Program-made: the position numbers and the translations under genes
In this document: in pieces, positions 51,604-61,162 of the stretch
Layout: every line of letters begins with the position of its first letter
Position numbering within the stretch: position 1 is the stretch's first letter
Notes under the pieces: generated by a model
Seen by the model: only the letters and a program-made list of their open reading frames with translations
Databases searched by the model: none
Told to the model about the DNA's origin: nothing
Assembly (NCBI GenBank): GCA_012729335.1
Contig: JAAYDJ010000021.1
Location: 62,001-126,000, forward strand
From: Bacteroidales bacterium
GTDB lineage: Bacteria > Bacteroidota > Bacteroidia > Bacteroidales > Prolixibacteraceae
Direction of reading: 5' to 3'
Length of the DNA: 64,000 nucleotides

Positions 51604-51905
51604 GGGCTGAACCACAGGTTCGCCCGGGGAGCAACCCCGCTTTCTGTTCAGGACAGGAAGCGGGGTTTGTTGCGTTGAGGCCAGGCCTGGAAAAAACAAA
51701 ACCCTGAGCCTCAGACGAAAAAAAGGGCCTGTGAATAAGCGGAGAAGCTGATGCAAAGGCTGTCATACAGAGGGGAGGGGCTGACGGATAGCGCGTCAGG
51801 AAAGAGCAGAGGGCATGATGGCAAGAATATCACTAAGGCGCAGATCTTCCGGCGGAAGAGGAAGCGTGTGGACCACCGCCGGCCACAGCGGGCCCCTGGA
51901 GGGAT
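51604..51905. other. tatA-endonuclease intergenic region
   Basis: 302 bp between convergent genes. The tatA terminator occupies 51633-51670. I see nothing else; the short frame at 51751-51975 has no gene-like features. Confidence 0.6.
51633..51670 (+). terminator. Intrinsic terminator of tatA
   Basis: Stem AACCCCGCTT (51633-51642) / AAGCGGGGTT (51658-51667), extended inside by CTGT/ACAG, followed by TTTGTTG. Thirty bases after the tatA stop. Confidence 0.82.
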
Positions 51906-53000
51906 TTATTTCCGGGGGAGGATCACCAGGGGAGCGGAGAGCTGCCGCCCGGGGCAGATGACCCTGACCAGGTAAACCCCCGGGGGAAGGTGATCCACCT
52001 GCAATTCCGGGGAATCATGGCCTAATTCCGAAGAACCGGGTGGAGTGCCGGTGCACATTACCACGCTGCCCGTCATGTCGTGGAGGAGAACCTCCGGATT
52101 ATGGCAGAAATCTGTGGGAAGCCCGATACGAACGGTTTGCGTGGCCGGATTGGGCCAGAGCCCCAGCCGTTCCCCGGCAGCTGCTGCCGGAACCGGAGGT
52201 ACGCCATTGGGCAGATCCCATATCAAAAGAGCAAAGCGTGGCTCGTCAATAAAGGGATTCCTGTTCTTCTGCAGTGCAAAGACCGCATTATTTCGTTGAA
52301 TCTCCTTTTCGCTGACCGGATCTTCGCGGTGCCAGCGCAGCAGCATCGCCAGAGCCCAGGGTTTCAGCTGCGAACCGGTCACCATGTCGCTTCCTGGCCA
52401 GCTACTCCCCTCCCCGAGATAACGGGTGGCCATATAAAAATAGGTACGCGCGAGATCCCCCTTGTACGCGTCGATGGGTTCAAAGATTTCCCCACTGTAC
52501 CCCTCCACGGAGGAAGGCCCTGTTGCGCTGCCATTGGTGGAGCTCCACCGGGGAGCCGCCGTTTCCCCGAAAGGCAGGTTGCCCCTTTTGTTGTTCACCC
52601 ACCCATCGGTAGGATATATATGAAAGAGGTCGGTATACATGGGCTCTGCATCGCCGAACCAACTCTTGGGGAAGGAGTGCTCCCGGTTGTAGCAGTCCCC
52701 TTCGCGGGAATAATTGCCGCACTGGTCCTGCGAAAAGTGATAGACATAGGCGGGTGTTTCCCCGGGCTTGTCGGAATAGATATCCCAGACGGTGCTGTCG
52801 GGTTTGGTATCGGTGGTCTTGAAGGCTTCCCACAGGGCGGCGTAGGTCAGCACCTGGTGGTCGTCAATGAGGTCATGCAGGGCCTGTTGCAGGGCCTGAC
52901 CCGTCTTCCCATCCGCCCCGGCATAATAACCGGCGGGAGGCTGCGCCCTGAGTCCCTCCATCGGAAGTAAAAAGAGCAGCCACCCAAAAAGAAAAAACAT
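51906..53000 (-). CDS. Secreted endonuclease I family nuclease with T9SS sorting domain
   Basis: 364 residues from ATG 53000, which gives the signal peptide MFFLFGWLLFLLPMEGLRAQ; the frame upstream to 53255 only reads an 18-bp repeat array. The nuclease domain has the EndA/NucM beta-beta-alpha-Me core NREHSFPKSWFG, then DLFHIYPTDGWVNNKRGNLPFGE, expected to cut DNA (and often RNA) non-specifically. The C-terminus LGLWPNPATQTVRIGLP ... GVYLVRVI is a type A T9SS sorting domain, so the nuclease is released or attached outside the cell. Last gene after the TonB receptor and two DUF5689 lipoproteins. Confidence 0.88.
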   Translation of the reverse strand: MFFLFGWLLFLLPMEGLRAQPPAGYYAGADGKTGQALQQALHDLIDDHQVLTYAALWEAFKTTDTKPDSTVWDIYSDKPGETPAYVYHFSQDQCGNYSREGDCYNREHSFPKSWFGDAEPMYTDLFHIYPTDGWVNNKRGNLPFGETAAPRWSSTNGSATGPSSVEGYSGEIFEPIDAYKGDLARTYFYMATRYLGEGSSWPGSDMVTGSQLKPWALAMLLRWHREDPVSEKEIQRNNAVFALQKNRNPFIDEPRFALLIWDLPNGVPPVPAAAAGERLGLWPNPATQTVRIGLPTDFCHNPEVLLHDMTGSVVMCTGTPPGSSELGHDSPELQVDHLPPGVYLVRVICPGRQLSAPLVILPRK

Positions 53001-53025
53001 GCCCCTTAAAAACGTCCGGCGGGGC

Positions 53026-53205
53026 TCTGAACATGAAGGGATATCTGAACATGAAGGGATATCCGAACATGCGATGATCTCTGAACATGAAGGGATCCCC
53101 GAACGTGTAATGATCTCTGAAAATGAAGTGATCTCCAAATATGCAGGGAACTCCGAACAGAGGAAAATCTCCGAATACGGAATCGCCTCTGAATCCGCGG
53201 GAGGG
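53026..53205. repeat. 18-bp tandem repeat array upstream of the secreted endonuclease
   Basis: About ten units of 18 bp. Units 1 and 2 (53026-53043, 53044-53061) are identical, tctgaacatgaagggata; unit 4 differs at one base; later units decay progressively toward 53205. The period is a multiple of three, so both strands read hexapeptide repeats (SEHEGI forward; PSCSDI-like reverse). The array ends 26 bp from the endonuclease start codon and therefore lies in its 5' region. Confidence 0.85.
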
Positions 53206-53270
53206 CTCCCGGGAGCGCTTCCATTCCCCCTTGTGACCATGCCGGCTTTTTTCATCCTGTAACCGCCTGT

Positions 53271-54509
53271 TTACTTTTCGGCCACAAGAACGTTATCTAC
53301 CTCCCATGTGGTGGTTTTATCGGAGGAGGTACCAGAAAGGTCAGCTCCCTTATATACCCAGGCCAGATAGACCTTTTTCCCCTTAAAGGGGGAGAGGTCG
53401 ACCTGCCCGGAGGAGACAAACTGGCTGTAACCCGAGGGATTGCTGGCAGGGCGGGTGAACTGCAGCGGGGTCCAGGTGCTGGTCCAGGGCGTGGAAGAGC
53501 CGCTGTAATCGGCTGAGGCAAAGAGTTCCATGGTGGCCCCGTTGTCATAGCCGTCGGCACTGTCGAAAGTAAGATAAGGCTTCACGGCCAGGGTCAGGTC
53601 GGTCACGGGGGCGATCATCCAGGTGATCACCTCCGCCTGCCCCGAGTTGTAGGCCGTGGCCTGTACCCATTTGCGGCCGCTGACCTCATTCCCGTACCAG
53701 CTTTTGCCCCCGGCCTGGCTATAGGTTTTCCAGCCCTGGAGGGTGGAGACATCCCCGTACCGGGCCAGGGTGGTGAAATCTTCCTGCAGATAAACCACTC
53801 CCGCCAGTCCGCACCGGTCTCCGGTCATCTGCAGTTCCGTATGGTCCCTGAGCAGCAGCTGGGCCTTGTTGAACTGCGAGATGACTCCTTTGATGGTTCC
53901 GTTGCCTGTGGGCAGCTTCTCCGAAGCAAAGGTAGCCCCCGAACGGGTATATACATCGAGTTCATTGTCGCAGTCGGTAAGAATTTTGGTTCCGGAAAAG
54001 GTCCCGGGATCGCGGAACTGCACATTTTCGATCAGCACATACTCGGCCTGGTGTTTCCCGGCCAGCAGGTCGGCGATGGTCACCTTCACGGGCGCAGGAG
54101 GTTCCGCCGTAAGCCGGATCAACCTGACCTGATCGGAAATGCTGATGTCTCCGAACTGCAGCAGTCCGTTATACTCCGTGAAGGAGGCACCCCGGCACAA
54201 CACCTCCACCTCAGAATTGAGGGCGAAGGTATTGTCGCCCGAAACGGTGAGGCAGATCCCCCCTGTTGAATCCTGGAGGTAAGCCACAAAATCCGGCAGG
54301 TTCCCCAGTTCGGGCGTCAGGGTAATGACTCCCCTTACCAAAACATTGGTATCGACGGAAAGCACTCCGTTTTCATGCATTTCCCTGAGCTGGGCCACGC
54401 CTATTCTTTCGATGACCGGCTCCGGCGGGGGAACCGGTTCCTTGTTGCAGGAGAGAAAAAAGGTGCTGATCAGCAGGAGGATCAGCGCTATCTGAATTTT
54501 CACGTTCAT
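53271..54509 (-). CDS. DUF5689-type lipoprotein with OB-fold-like modules (1)
   Basis: 412 residues; lipobox FFLSCN. After a proline-rich linker come two modules of OB-fold character: VRGVITLTPE ... FVAYLQDSTGGICLTV ... FTEYNGLLQFGDI, and a second one ending KAQLLLRDHTELQMTGDRC. The C-terminal half (LQEDFTTLARYGDVSTLQGWKTY ... TTTWEVDNVLVAEK) is a choice-of-anchor/jelly-roll domain. The paralogue at 54600 has the same layout. Likely a surface-exposed binding lipoprotein working with the TonB receptor two genes upstream; ligand inferred to be nucleic acid. Confidence 0.75.
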   Translation of the reverse strand: MNVKIQIALILLLISTFFLSCNKEPVPPPEPVIERIGVAQLREMHENGVLSVDTNVLVRGVITLTPELGNLPDFVAYLQDSTGGICLTVSGDNTFALNSEVEVLCRGASFTEYNGLLQFGDISISDQVRLIRLTAEPPAPVKVTIADLLAGKHQAEYVLIENVQFRDPGTFSGTKILTDCDNELDVYTRSGATFASEKLPTGNGTIKGVISQFNKAQLLLRDHTELQMTGDRCGLAGVVYLQEDFTTLARYGDVSTLQGWKTYSQAGGKSWYGNEVSGRKWVQATAYNSGQAEVITWMIAPVTDLTLAVKPYLTFDSADGYDNGATMELFASADYSGSSTPWTSTWTPLQFTRPASNPSGYSQFVSSGQVDLSPFKGKKVYLAWVYKGADLSGTSSDKTTTWEVDNVLVAEK

Positions 54510-54599
54510 AACTATTTGCTTTTTTATGGAGCCATTAAATTGCCACGGGGGCCGCTTCCGGCATTCTGCCTTCAGGGGGCACCGGAAAGGCAGGGATGG

Positions 54600-55982
54600 C
54601 TATCGGGCAGGTTTAATGACGATGTTATCGATTCTGAAGGTGGTGCTTTCGCTGTTGCTGCCGGAATAGCGGAAGGCCACGGTGCCTGATTTTCCGGCCT
54701 GCACAGGCAGGAGGATATCTCCCGAGGGGATGAAGGTATGGTCGGGATCGGCCTTTGTGGCCAGCCGGCCTCCCGTGAGGGGAGTCCAGGTGGCCGTGGT
54801 GAGGTTGTTGCCGTTGAAGTCGGTCGAGAAGAGGAGCTCCAGGGGTTGGTGGTCGCCGGTGTGGGCCCAGTAGGCCTTGGCGGTCTCAAAGGAGAGTACC
54901 TTCTGGCTGGAAAGGGTCACCGGATTGGTGACCAGCCAGGTCACCATAGAGGAGAGCTGGGAGTTATATCCGGTGGCCTGGGCATAGGCGTTGCCGCTGA
55001 AGAGTTTGGCCAGCCAGAGCCGGCCTCCGGCGGAGGCCAGGTTCTGCCACCCGTTGATGTAAATGGTGGCGTTGTCCTTGAAGCTCTCGAAATCCTGGCT
55101 GAGGGATTCCACGGGAGGTCCCTGGGGCTGGGGAACATATCCGCAGCGGTTCCCGGTCATCTGGACCTCGGAATAATCTCTGACCACCAGTTGGTAATCG
55201 CTGTTGAAGACGGTGACAATGCCCACGATGGATCCTTTCCCGACGGGAAGGATTTCCCCGGCAAAGGAGGCATAGCCGCTGGTGCGGACGATGAGGCTTT
55301 TTCCGGAGCAGTCGACCAGGTCGCGGTTGGCGGCCGCCGGCGGGTCGGCCATGGCATCGGCCCAGCTCCTGCCCAGCTGGTCATCGTCGAACTGTACTTC
55401 CTCCAGCTTCACCAGCCTGCCCAGCCAGGCCGCCGATTTTACCTGCTGGATGGTGGCCTTCTCCGGCAGGGTGACATGACCCGAGGAGAGCTTTTTAACC
55501 TGCTTGTCCATGTTGAACCCTGACACCCGCAGATTGCCGCTGTCATCGGTGTAGGGTTCGCTGCCCATCTGTACGAAATTACCGTAGTCACCCAGCCATA
55601 GCCCCTTCACATTGACCAGAACCGAATCACCGATATAAAGTCCGCTCGTGGCATCAAAGAGCATCCGCAATCCGGTGGTCCCATCCTGCAGAAAGGCTTC
55701 CTTGTACAGATTACCATCTTTTTTATCACTGGCGGTAATCACCCCGCGAAGCGTCCAGTCGCCGGTGATCTCCACCGGTACGCGCTGCTGCCAGGGCTTG
55801 GCCAGTTCTCCGCTGTAGAGGGCCTTCACCTGATCTACGGTGACCACCTGCCCCGACACAAATGGCACATCGGGCGGCGGGGTCTCATTGTTGTCGGCAC
55901 ATCCTGAAAAAAGCAGCGGCAAAGCCATCACGGAGGCGAGAAATATTTTCCTTATCATGGGTGTATAATGGATGGTCTTCAT
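54600..55982 (-). CDS. DUF5689-type lipoprotein with OB-fold-like modules (2)
   Basis: About 460 residues from ATG 55982, 4 bp after the receptor stop (ATG 55958 also gives a signal peptide); lipobox LLFSGC. Modules: LRGVITASDKKDGNLYKEAFLQDGTTGLRMLF (in pieces), a second with SIVGIVTVFNSDYQLVVRDYSEVQMTGNRCG, then a C-terminal jelly-roll domain beginning LSQDFESFKDN and ending TTFRIDNIVI. Organised like its neighbour at 53271. Tight coupling to the TonB receptor suggests the receptor's surface partner, in the place that SusD holds in glycan systems. Confidence 0.75.
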   Translation of the reverse strand: MKTIHYTPMIRKIFLASVMALPLLFSGCADNNETPPPDVPFVSGQVVTVDQVKALYSGELAKPWQQRVPVEITGDWTLRGVITASDKKDGNLYKEAFLQDGTTGLRMLFDATSGLYIGDSVLVNVKGLWLGDYGNFVQMGSEPYTDDSGNLRVSGFNMDKQVKKLSSGHVTLPEKATIQQVKSAAWLGRLVKLEEVQFDDDQLGRSWADAMADPPAAANRDLVDCSGKSLIVRTSGYASFAGEILPVGKGSIVGIVTVFNSDYQLVVRDYSEVQMTGNRCGYVPQPQGPPVESLSQDFESFKDNATIYINGWQNLASAGGRLWLAKLFSGNAYAQATGYNSQLSSMVTWLVTNPVTLSSQKVLSFETAKAYWAHTGDHQPLELLFSTDFNGNNLTTATWTPLTGGRLATKADPDHTFIPSGDILLPVQAGKSGTVAFRYSGSNSESTTFRIDNIVIKPAR

Positions 55983-55986
55983 AGGT

Positions 55987-58704
55987 TTAATATCTGATGC
56001 TGAGGTTGATGAAATAATTGAAGCCATTGTTGTAATAGACCCGGGGCTGGAAGAGTTCCGGTCTGTCGGGATCGAAGCGGTATTGTTCGTACCCTCCGGT
56101 CATCAGGGTGCGGTTGTTCAGGATATTGCTCAGGTTAGCGCTGAGGTTAAGGTAGAAATCATCGATCTTCCACGATTTTCCGAGGAAAAGATCGACGAGG
56201 TAGCCTGGGTCAGCCTTTTTCTGCATTTCCCAGTAAGGATAATAGCCTGATTCATCCTTTGTTCTGGAGACCGGGTTGAAGTCGAGATAGATATTGTCGT
56301 AATAACTTCCGGTGATGCCGGCCCACCAGAAGCGGGAGGAGTTGTATTCCAGTCCGAGGGCCAGGGCGGTCTGGGGGGTTCCGCTTTGCCTGAAATACTG
56401 GATCCACACCTCTTCGTTGCTGAGAACCGTGCTGTTATTGTCGCGGGTGATGGTAATGTCGGGGTTGTTGGCCCAGAGGAACTGTCCGAGGGAAGCCACG
56501 GCATTGACGACCAGTTCGGAGGTGAGGTTTACCTCGGCGCCCGCCTCCATGCCGTAGTTTTCCTTGTCGATACCGGTCATGGCATAGTTGACCAGGGTGC
56601 GGTAATCGTCGTGGTAAAAGCTGGTGACTTCCGTCTGATCCCTAAAGCGGGTATAATACCCGGTAATTCTTCCGCGAATGGCGGGAGAGCGGAGGATATA
56701 GCTGATGTCGCCCGAGAGGATCGTTTCTTCCCTGAGGTTGGGGGTCACCGAATTCCGGGTACGCGGAGAAAGAAAGGAATTCCGGAAGAGGGGTGGTTGG
56801 GTGGTGATCAGGGCGTTGGCGACGACCAGATGGCGCCCCGTAAAGCGGTAGTCGCCCCCCGCTTTCACGCCCCAGGTAAGGTACTCCAGGTGGTCAGACT
56901 CCCCAAGGGAGTTGTCGGGGAAGAGCCCTTTCCGCATCAGGCCCTCCCTCCACATCGAGGTGGTACGGGCATGCCCCCCGAGGTAAACCGAATAGCGCTT
57001 GTTGTCATACCGGGCCGTTCCCCAGAGGGTCCCTCCGCGCTGGAAGGCATAATGGTTGTTGGCGAAAATATCGCCTTCGCCCACGGCATTATCAGGATGA
57101 TCGAGGTCGTTCTGGTAACTGTCGGGATTGTTGGGGAAATCACGCTCTGCAAACTGGTCGACATCGAGCCAGAAGTCCCCGCCCAGAAGATCATCAACGA
57201 CCGTAAAGTTGTGGCCCCGGTAAAGGTCAACCAGGATTCCCCCGGTCAGGTTGAACCTTTCGGTGGCATCCCAGGAGAGCCTGCTGTTGAACTGGAACTG
57301 GGAGAGGTCGTTCCGGCGGTCTTCCACGATGTACTTGGAACGGTTGCCGGTCAGGGTGTTCCCTGAGATGCCCCCTTCGTTCTGAACGGTATAGATATTT
57401 TTGCGGTTGGCAAAGTAGAAATGGTCCCAGTCGATCTGGCTGACCCCTGGATTATTCTGCCAGCTGCCGATAATCTGGTTTTTATCACTTTCCTCTGTGA
57501 AATAGGAAGGAAGTTTCCGGTAATAGTCGGGACGGGGATCCAGCACGTCGTACCAGTTCAGGGCGGTGTAACCTCCTTTGCCAAACCAGTATCCTGCTGT
57601 GGTTTGAATGTCGAGTTTTTCGGAGGGATTCCAGAAATGGGCCAGAGTGAACAGTGGTTTGTTACTGCTTCTGACGCGGGAACTGCGGACCTCCCCGTTC
57701 TGGTAACCCCAGTAGGGATTATAGAAATTGTCGCCGGCCAGGTCATAGACCTCCTGCGTGGATCCTCCGGCCACTCCCCGGCGGTACATGGCATTGAGGG
57801 CGGTAAGATTCAGGCTGTGGCGGCTGTTGATTTTTTTTTCTACGGACAGGAAGAAAGAATTGGCATCGTAAAAAGTGCCCTCCTCGTAACCCCTTTCGCT
57901 CCAGCGACGGGAAACACTTCCCGTGACCGCCCAGTTGTTGTTCATCAGTCCGGTGGAATAGGTGACCATGGCCCTGTTCCGGTAGGTCCTGTTCGAAAGG
58001 GAATATACTGCCCGCACCCCTGAACGGTAATTCGAGGCACGGGTATTGATGCGGGTGGCCCCACCCACGGGTTCAAAGAGAAATCCGATGGGCTCGGGGC
58101 CCGAGGTGACCATGGAACTGCGCATCACATCGTTCAGCCCTCCCCAGTTGGAATAATAGGGTGCTCCCGACTCCACGTCGTTCACGACGAAGCCGTTGAG
58201 ACTCACATTCTGGTAGTTGTTGTCATAACCCCTGACACGGTACATGACGGAACCGAAGGTGTAAGCCGCAGTGCTCAGGAAGATATCTGCCGAAGAGCTG
58301 AGTACACCCTGGATCGATTGGTTCTCAAAGCCATCGTCGGAGACCCCCTCGGAGATGTTTACGGTGCCCTGGTCAAGCAGGAACCCGGCAGCCAGCATCA
58401 TTTCGATTGTACCGGCATCCACGGTTTCCCCCTGACGGACCATCACGCTGATAATGGATTGTTCATATTCGGGAAAATTAATGAACAACATCTGATTGCC
58501 CTGATCGAGGGTTACCGTGAAAGTGCCATCGGCAGCCGACAAACCCAGTTCCCGGCCTGAAGAGGAGGTGACCGCCGCACGCTCCAATGGCGCACCACTG
58601 CTCTTGTCAACGATGGTCCCTTTCACATTCCCCTGTTGTGCATACAAAAAGCCTGCACTTAAAAAACACAATAACAGGGTGTTAACGATTTTAATACGAT
58701 TCAT
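55987..58704 (-). CDS. TonB-dependent outer-membrane receptor with carboxypeptidase-like N-terminal domain
   Basis: 905 residues: signal peptide; a CarboxypepD_reg-like beta domain (GNVKGTIVDKSSGAPLERAAVTSSSGRELG); a plug domain (DIFLSTAAYTFGSVMYRVRGYD, LNGFVVNDVESGAPYYSNWGGLNDVMRS in pieces); and a 22-strand-type barrel ending NYFINLSIRY with a terminal aromatic. The plug and SusC signatures of starch-type systems are not evident and no SusD gene is adjacent. The next two genes encode OB-fold-like lipoproteins and a secreted nuclease, so the cargo may be nucleotides or oligonucleotides. Confidence 0.88.
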   Translation of the reverse strand: MNRIKIVNTLLLCFLSAGFLYAQQGNVKGTIVDKSSGAPLERAAVTSSSGRELGLSAADGTFTVTLDQGNQMLFINFPEYEQSIISVMVRQGETVDAGTIEMMLAAGFLLDQGTVNISEGVSDDGFENQSIQGVLSSSADIFLSTAAYTFGSVMYRVRGYDNNYQNVSLNGFVVNDVESGAPYYSNWGGLNDVMRSSMVTSGPEPIGFLFEPVGGATRINTRASNYRSGVRAVYSLSNRTYRNRAMVTYSTGLMNNNWAVTGSVSRRWSERGYEEGTFYDANSFFLSVEKKINSRHSLNLTALNAMYRRGVAGGSTQEVYDLAGDNFYNPYWGYQNGEVRSSRVRSSNKPLFTLAHFWNPSEKLDIQTTAGYWFGKGGYTALNWYDVLDPRPDYYRKLPSYFTEESDKNQIIGSWQNNPGVSQIDWDHFYFANRKNIYTVQNEGGISGNTLTGNRSKYIVEDRRNDLSQFQFNSRLSWDATERFNLTGGILVDLYRGHNFTVVDDLLGGDFWLDVDQFAERDFPNNPDSYQNDLDHPDNAVGEGDIFANNHYAFQRGGTLWGTARYDNKRYSVYLGGHARTTSMWREGLMRKGLFPDNSLGESDHLEYLTWGVKAGGDYRFTGRHLVVANALITTQPPLFRNSFLSPRTRNSVTPNLREETILSGDISYILRSPAIRGRITGYYTRFRDQTEVTSFYHDDYRTLVNYAMTGIDKENYGMEAGAEVNLTSELVVNAVASLGQFLWANNPDITITRDNNSTVLSNEEVWIQYFRQSGTPQTALALGLEYNSSRFWWAGITGSYYDNIYLDFNPVSRTKDESGYYPYWEMQKKADPGYLVDLFLGKSWKIDDFYLNLSANLSNILNNRTLMTGGYEQYRFDPDRPELFQPRVYYNNGFNYFINLSIRY

Positions 58705-58803
58705 TTCGTTCTGTTCAATATGGTTTCGAAAGATAGGATTTTTGGTTCAAAAGGAGAAACAGATAAAAGTGTTAACTTTATCCACCCGGATAAATCGGAG
58801 TAT

Positions 58804-59844
58804 ATGCGCAGAATATTTCTTATTTCAATGCTGGTTGGGGTAGTTTGGGTTGCCGCAGGGCAATCGCAGGCCAAGGTAGGATTGATCGCCTTTTACAATC
58901 TGGAGAATCTCTTTGACACGATTGATACGCCCGGTGTTCTCGACGAGGAGTTCACCCCTGAGGGGCCCAACAAATGGACGGGAAGCAGATACCTGGAGAA
59001 ACTGGATAACATGGCCATGGCCATTTCCCGCATCGGGGAGGATGATGGCTGGAGTGGCGGGCCGGCCATACTGGGGGTATCGGAAATCGAAAACCGGTCG
59101 GTACTGGAAGATCTGGCTGCCCACCCGTTACTGAAGGCCTCCAATTACCAGGTGGTTCATTTTGACTCGCCCGACCGCCGGGGAGTGGATGTGGGGTTAT
59201 TGTACCGGCCGCGGTTTTTCAGGGTGACCTCAGCCGACAGTTATGAGCTTGTGCTTCAGAATGAGCGTGGGGAAAGGATTTACACGCGTGACCAGTTGCT
59301 GGTATCGGGGGTTTTCGACGGGGAGCCCATGCATTTCATCGTAGGGCACTGGCCGTCACGCAGCGGTGGGGAAGCCACCACCAAGCCCAGGCGGAATGCC
59401 GCCGCCGCCCTCTCACGCCATATCACCGACAGTCTGCTCACCGCCGACCCGGCCGCGAAAATCTTTATAATGGGCGACCTTAACGACGACCCTTCCGATG
59501 AAAGCCTGCGCAAATACCTTCGCGCCGCCCCCAAAGCCCACAAACTTAAAGAGGGAGAACTCTTTAATGCCATGTATCCCCTCTACAAAAAGGGAATTGG
59601 CTCCCTCAACTACCGCGACGGGCTTAACCTTTTCGACCAGATCATCCTCTCCCCCGCCCTCACCGGCAAGGATTATTCCTCCTGGAAATTTCTAAAGGCC
59701 AGGGTTTTCAACAGCGCCTTCCTGATGCAGAAAGATGGCCAGTACAAGGGGTATCCCCTCCGTTCCTTTGCCGGAACCGTCTGGCAGGGAGGCTTCAGCG
59801 ACCACTTCCCGGTATACGTGCTGATTGCCAAAGAAAACAGGTGA
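58804..59844 (+). CDS. Exported endonuclease/exonuclease/phosphatase (EEP) family protein (1)
   Basis: 346 residues from ATG 58804, with signal peptide MRRIFLISMLVGVVWVAAG. EEP (DNase I-like) motifs are complete: FYNLENLFDT, GVSEIENRSVLEDL (metal Glu), GVDVGLLYR, VGHWPSRSGG (His), GDLNDDPSD and GGFSDHFPVYV. It should act in the periplasm or outside on DNA, RNA, nucleotides or other phosphodiesters. It is divergent from the TonB receptor, with 99 bp between the start codons. Confidence 0.85.
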   Translation: MRRIFLISMLVGVVWVAAGQSQAKVGLIAFYNLENLFDTIDTPGVLDEEFTPEGPNKWTGSRYLEKLDNMAMAISRIGEDDGWSGGPAILGVSEIENRSVLEDLAAHPLLKASNYQVVHFDSPDRRGVDVGLLYRPRFFRVTSADSYELVLQNERGERIYTRDQLLVSGVFDGEPMHFIVGHWPSRSGGEATTKPRRNAAAALSRHITDSLLTADPAAKIFIMGDLNDDPSDESLRKYLRAAPKAHKLKEGELFNAMYPLYKKGIGSLNYRDGLNLFDQIILSPALTGKDYSSWKFLKARVFNSAFLMQKDGQYKGYPLRSFAGTVWQGGFSDHFPVYVLIAKENR

Positions 59845-60092
59845 CCCGCGGCGGTACCCCGCCCCCTTTCTTCCTGGTTTTTACACGGCTACAGACCATT
59901 TCCGGCGCGTCTCACCTGGTATGATGACGTGGCTACAGACCATTTTTCAGCCCCGGATGGCATTTTTTACCCATCGCTTAGGAGCCCCAATCCTCGGGCA
60001 AACGTACCGGGGTGGAAGTAAGCCTCACGGGATCAACCTTCATGAACCAGGCCTTCTGGCTGCACCTTCAAGTGATTTGACGTTACGGCCGG
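59845..60092. other. Convergent intergenic region between the two EEP genes
   Basis: 248 bp with no gene. It contains a 15-bp direct repeat, GGCTACAGACCATTT, at 59887-59901 and 59931-59945 (44 bp apart). No clear terminator hairpin with U-run was found. Confidence 0.55.
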
Positions 60093-60998
60093 CTACCTCC
60101 TGAGCCTGACCACCACCGGGCGGTGATCGGAAAGGTTGGTGTTGTATTCCGGATAACAGGGACTGGCCTTGATGACCAGCGTGGTATCGACCAGTGGGAC
60201 AAGCCCACCCGTGAGCAGAATGTGGTCGATATGGCTCGGATAATCGGGATAGGACCACCACAGGGCGCTGCCCCGGGCAATTTCCATATCGGCAAAGGTG
60301 TAATCTTCGGGGTCTTGTATAAAATTGAGAAATGGATTTTCGCTGCTGCTGGTGCCCGTGATTTCATCGTTGAAGTCGCCCAATACCACCACATGGTCGT
60401 CGTATCTCGACTGGTCGAGATAATCCTTGAGTTTTACGGAGGCCTCCCGGCGCCGTTTCTCATTGTCCTCCCCGCCGCAGCATTTGAGGTGGAGGTTAAT
60501 CAGGCACACCTCCAGGTTGAGGGGTTTGTGCCGGATAAAAATTTCGAAAGGAGGCCGCGGGAAAGCCCTGGCATCATCGGTGAAGAGCAGTTGGTCAGAA
60601 TTGGCGACAACTTCCGTTTCCGACTTTTTGAAAATGTAAGCCAGGTTCCACTGGTCGTTGTCGATATCGTAGAATTCGCCGGTCCATCCTGGCATCAGGG
60701 TGATCATCCGGTTGAAGTCGGCTTCGGAGGCCACCTCCTGGAGGGCGATCACATCCACATCCATGGCTTTAAGGAGGGAGGACAGGGCGACCACGCTGAT
60801 GTGGCCGTTCTTGGGAAATCCTTCCACGTTGAAGGTGGCGATGTCCAGTGTGGCCGGAGTGCCCGGAATCACACAGGCGGCAAAAACCTCGGGATCTTCA
60901 GGCGAGGGAGGCAGGGGATCCTTCCGGCAGGAAACCATCGCGAAAAGAGCCCCTATTAACACCAGTATAAAATAAGGGCGGTTCCTATCCCGGGGCAA
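60093..60998 (-). CDS. EEP family lipoprotein nuclease/phosphatase (2)
   Basis: 301 residues. TTG 60998 is proposed as start: it gives a short basic N-terminus, a hydrophobic stretch (YFILVLIGALFA) and lipobox MVSC. The longer frame from 61094 includes a -7 promoter element and cannot all be transcribed from it. EEP motifs: ATFNVEGFPKNG, VIALQEVASEADF, INLHLKCCGG, VLGDFNDEITG and LSDHRPVVVRL. Membrane-anchored, probably working with the first EEP protein and the secreted endonuclease. Confidence 0.78.
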   Translation of the reverse strand: MPRDRNRPYFILVLIGALFAMVSCRKDPLPPSPEDPEVFAACVIPGTPATLDIATFNVEGFPKNGHISVVALSSLLKAMDVDVIALQEVASEADFNRMITLMPGWTGEFYDIDNDQWNLAYIFKKSETEVVANSDQLLFTDDARAFPRPPFEIFIRHKPLNLEVCLINLHLKCCGGEDNEKRRREASVKLKDYLDQSRYDDHVVVLGDFNDEITGTSSSENPFLNFIQDPEDYTFADMEIARGSALWWSYPDYPSHIDHILLTGGLVPLVDTTLVIKASPCYPEYNTNLSDHRPVVVRLRR

Positions 60999-61064
60999 GG
61001 GAAACAGGATCGATAGAGGTAAAATACAGAAACTGCTCAAAGCGTCATTCTGGGATGTTCGGTG

Positions 61065-61072
61065 CAAAAATA
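61065..61072 (-). promoter_or_regulatory. -7 promoter element of the EEP lipoprotein gene
   Basis: TATTTTTG on the minus strand, 66 bp before the proposed TTG start. It excludes the longest open frame (GTG 61094). Confidence 0.5.
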
Positions 61073-61162
61073 AGCACAAAGGGGATAAGTACACCCCCTT
61101 TGCGCTGAATTAAACATTTACCTCATGCCGGTAAAAGACACAGGTAAAAAGCGGCAGATTTC

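Noticed and set aside
52999-53262. Forward-strand gene with SEHEGI hexapeptide repeats
   Set aside because: It is a by-product of the 18-bp array in the 5' region of the endonuclease gene, with no promoter or family support.
55987-58704. SusC-type glycan transporter
   Set aside because: No SusD gene lies next to it and no glycoside hydrolase is linked; the neighbours are OB-fold-like lipoproteins and nucleases.
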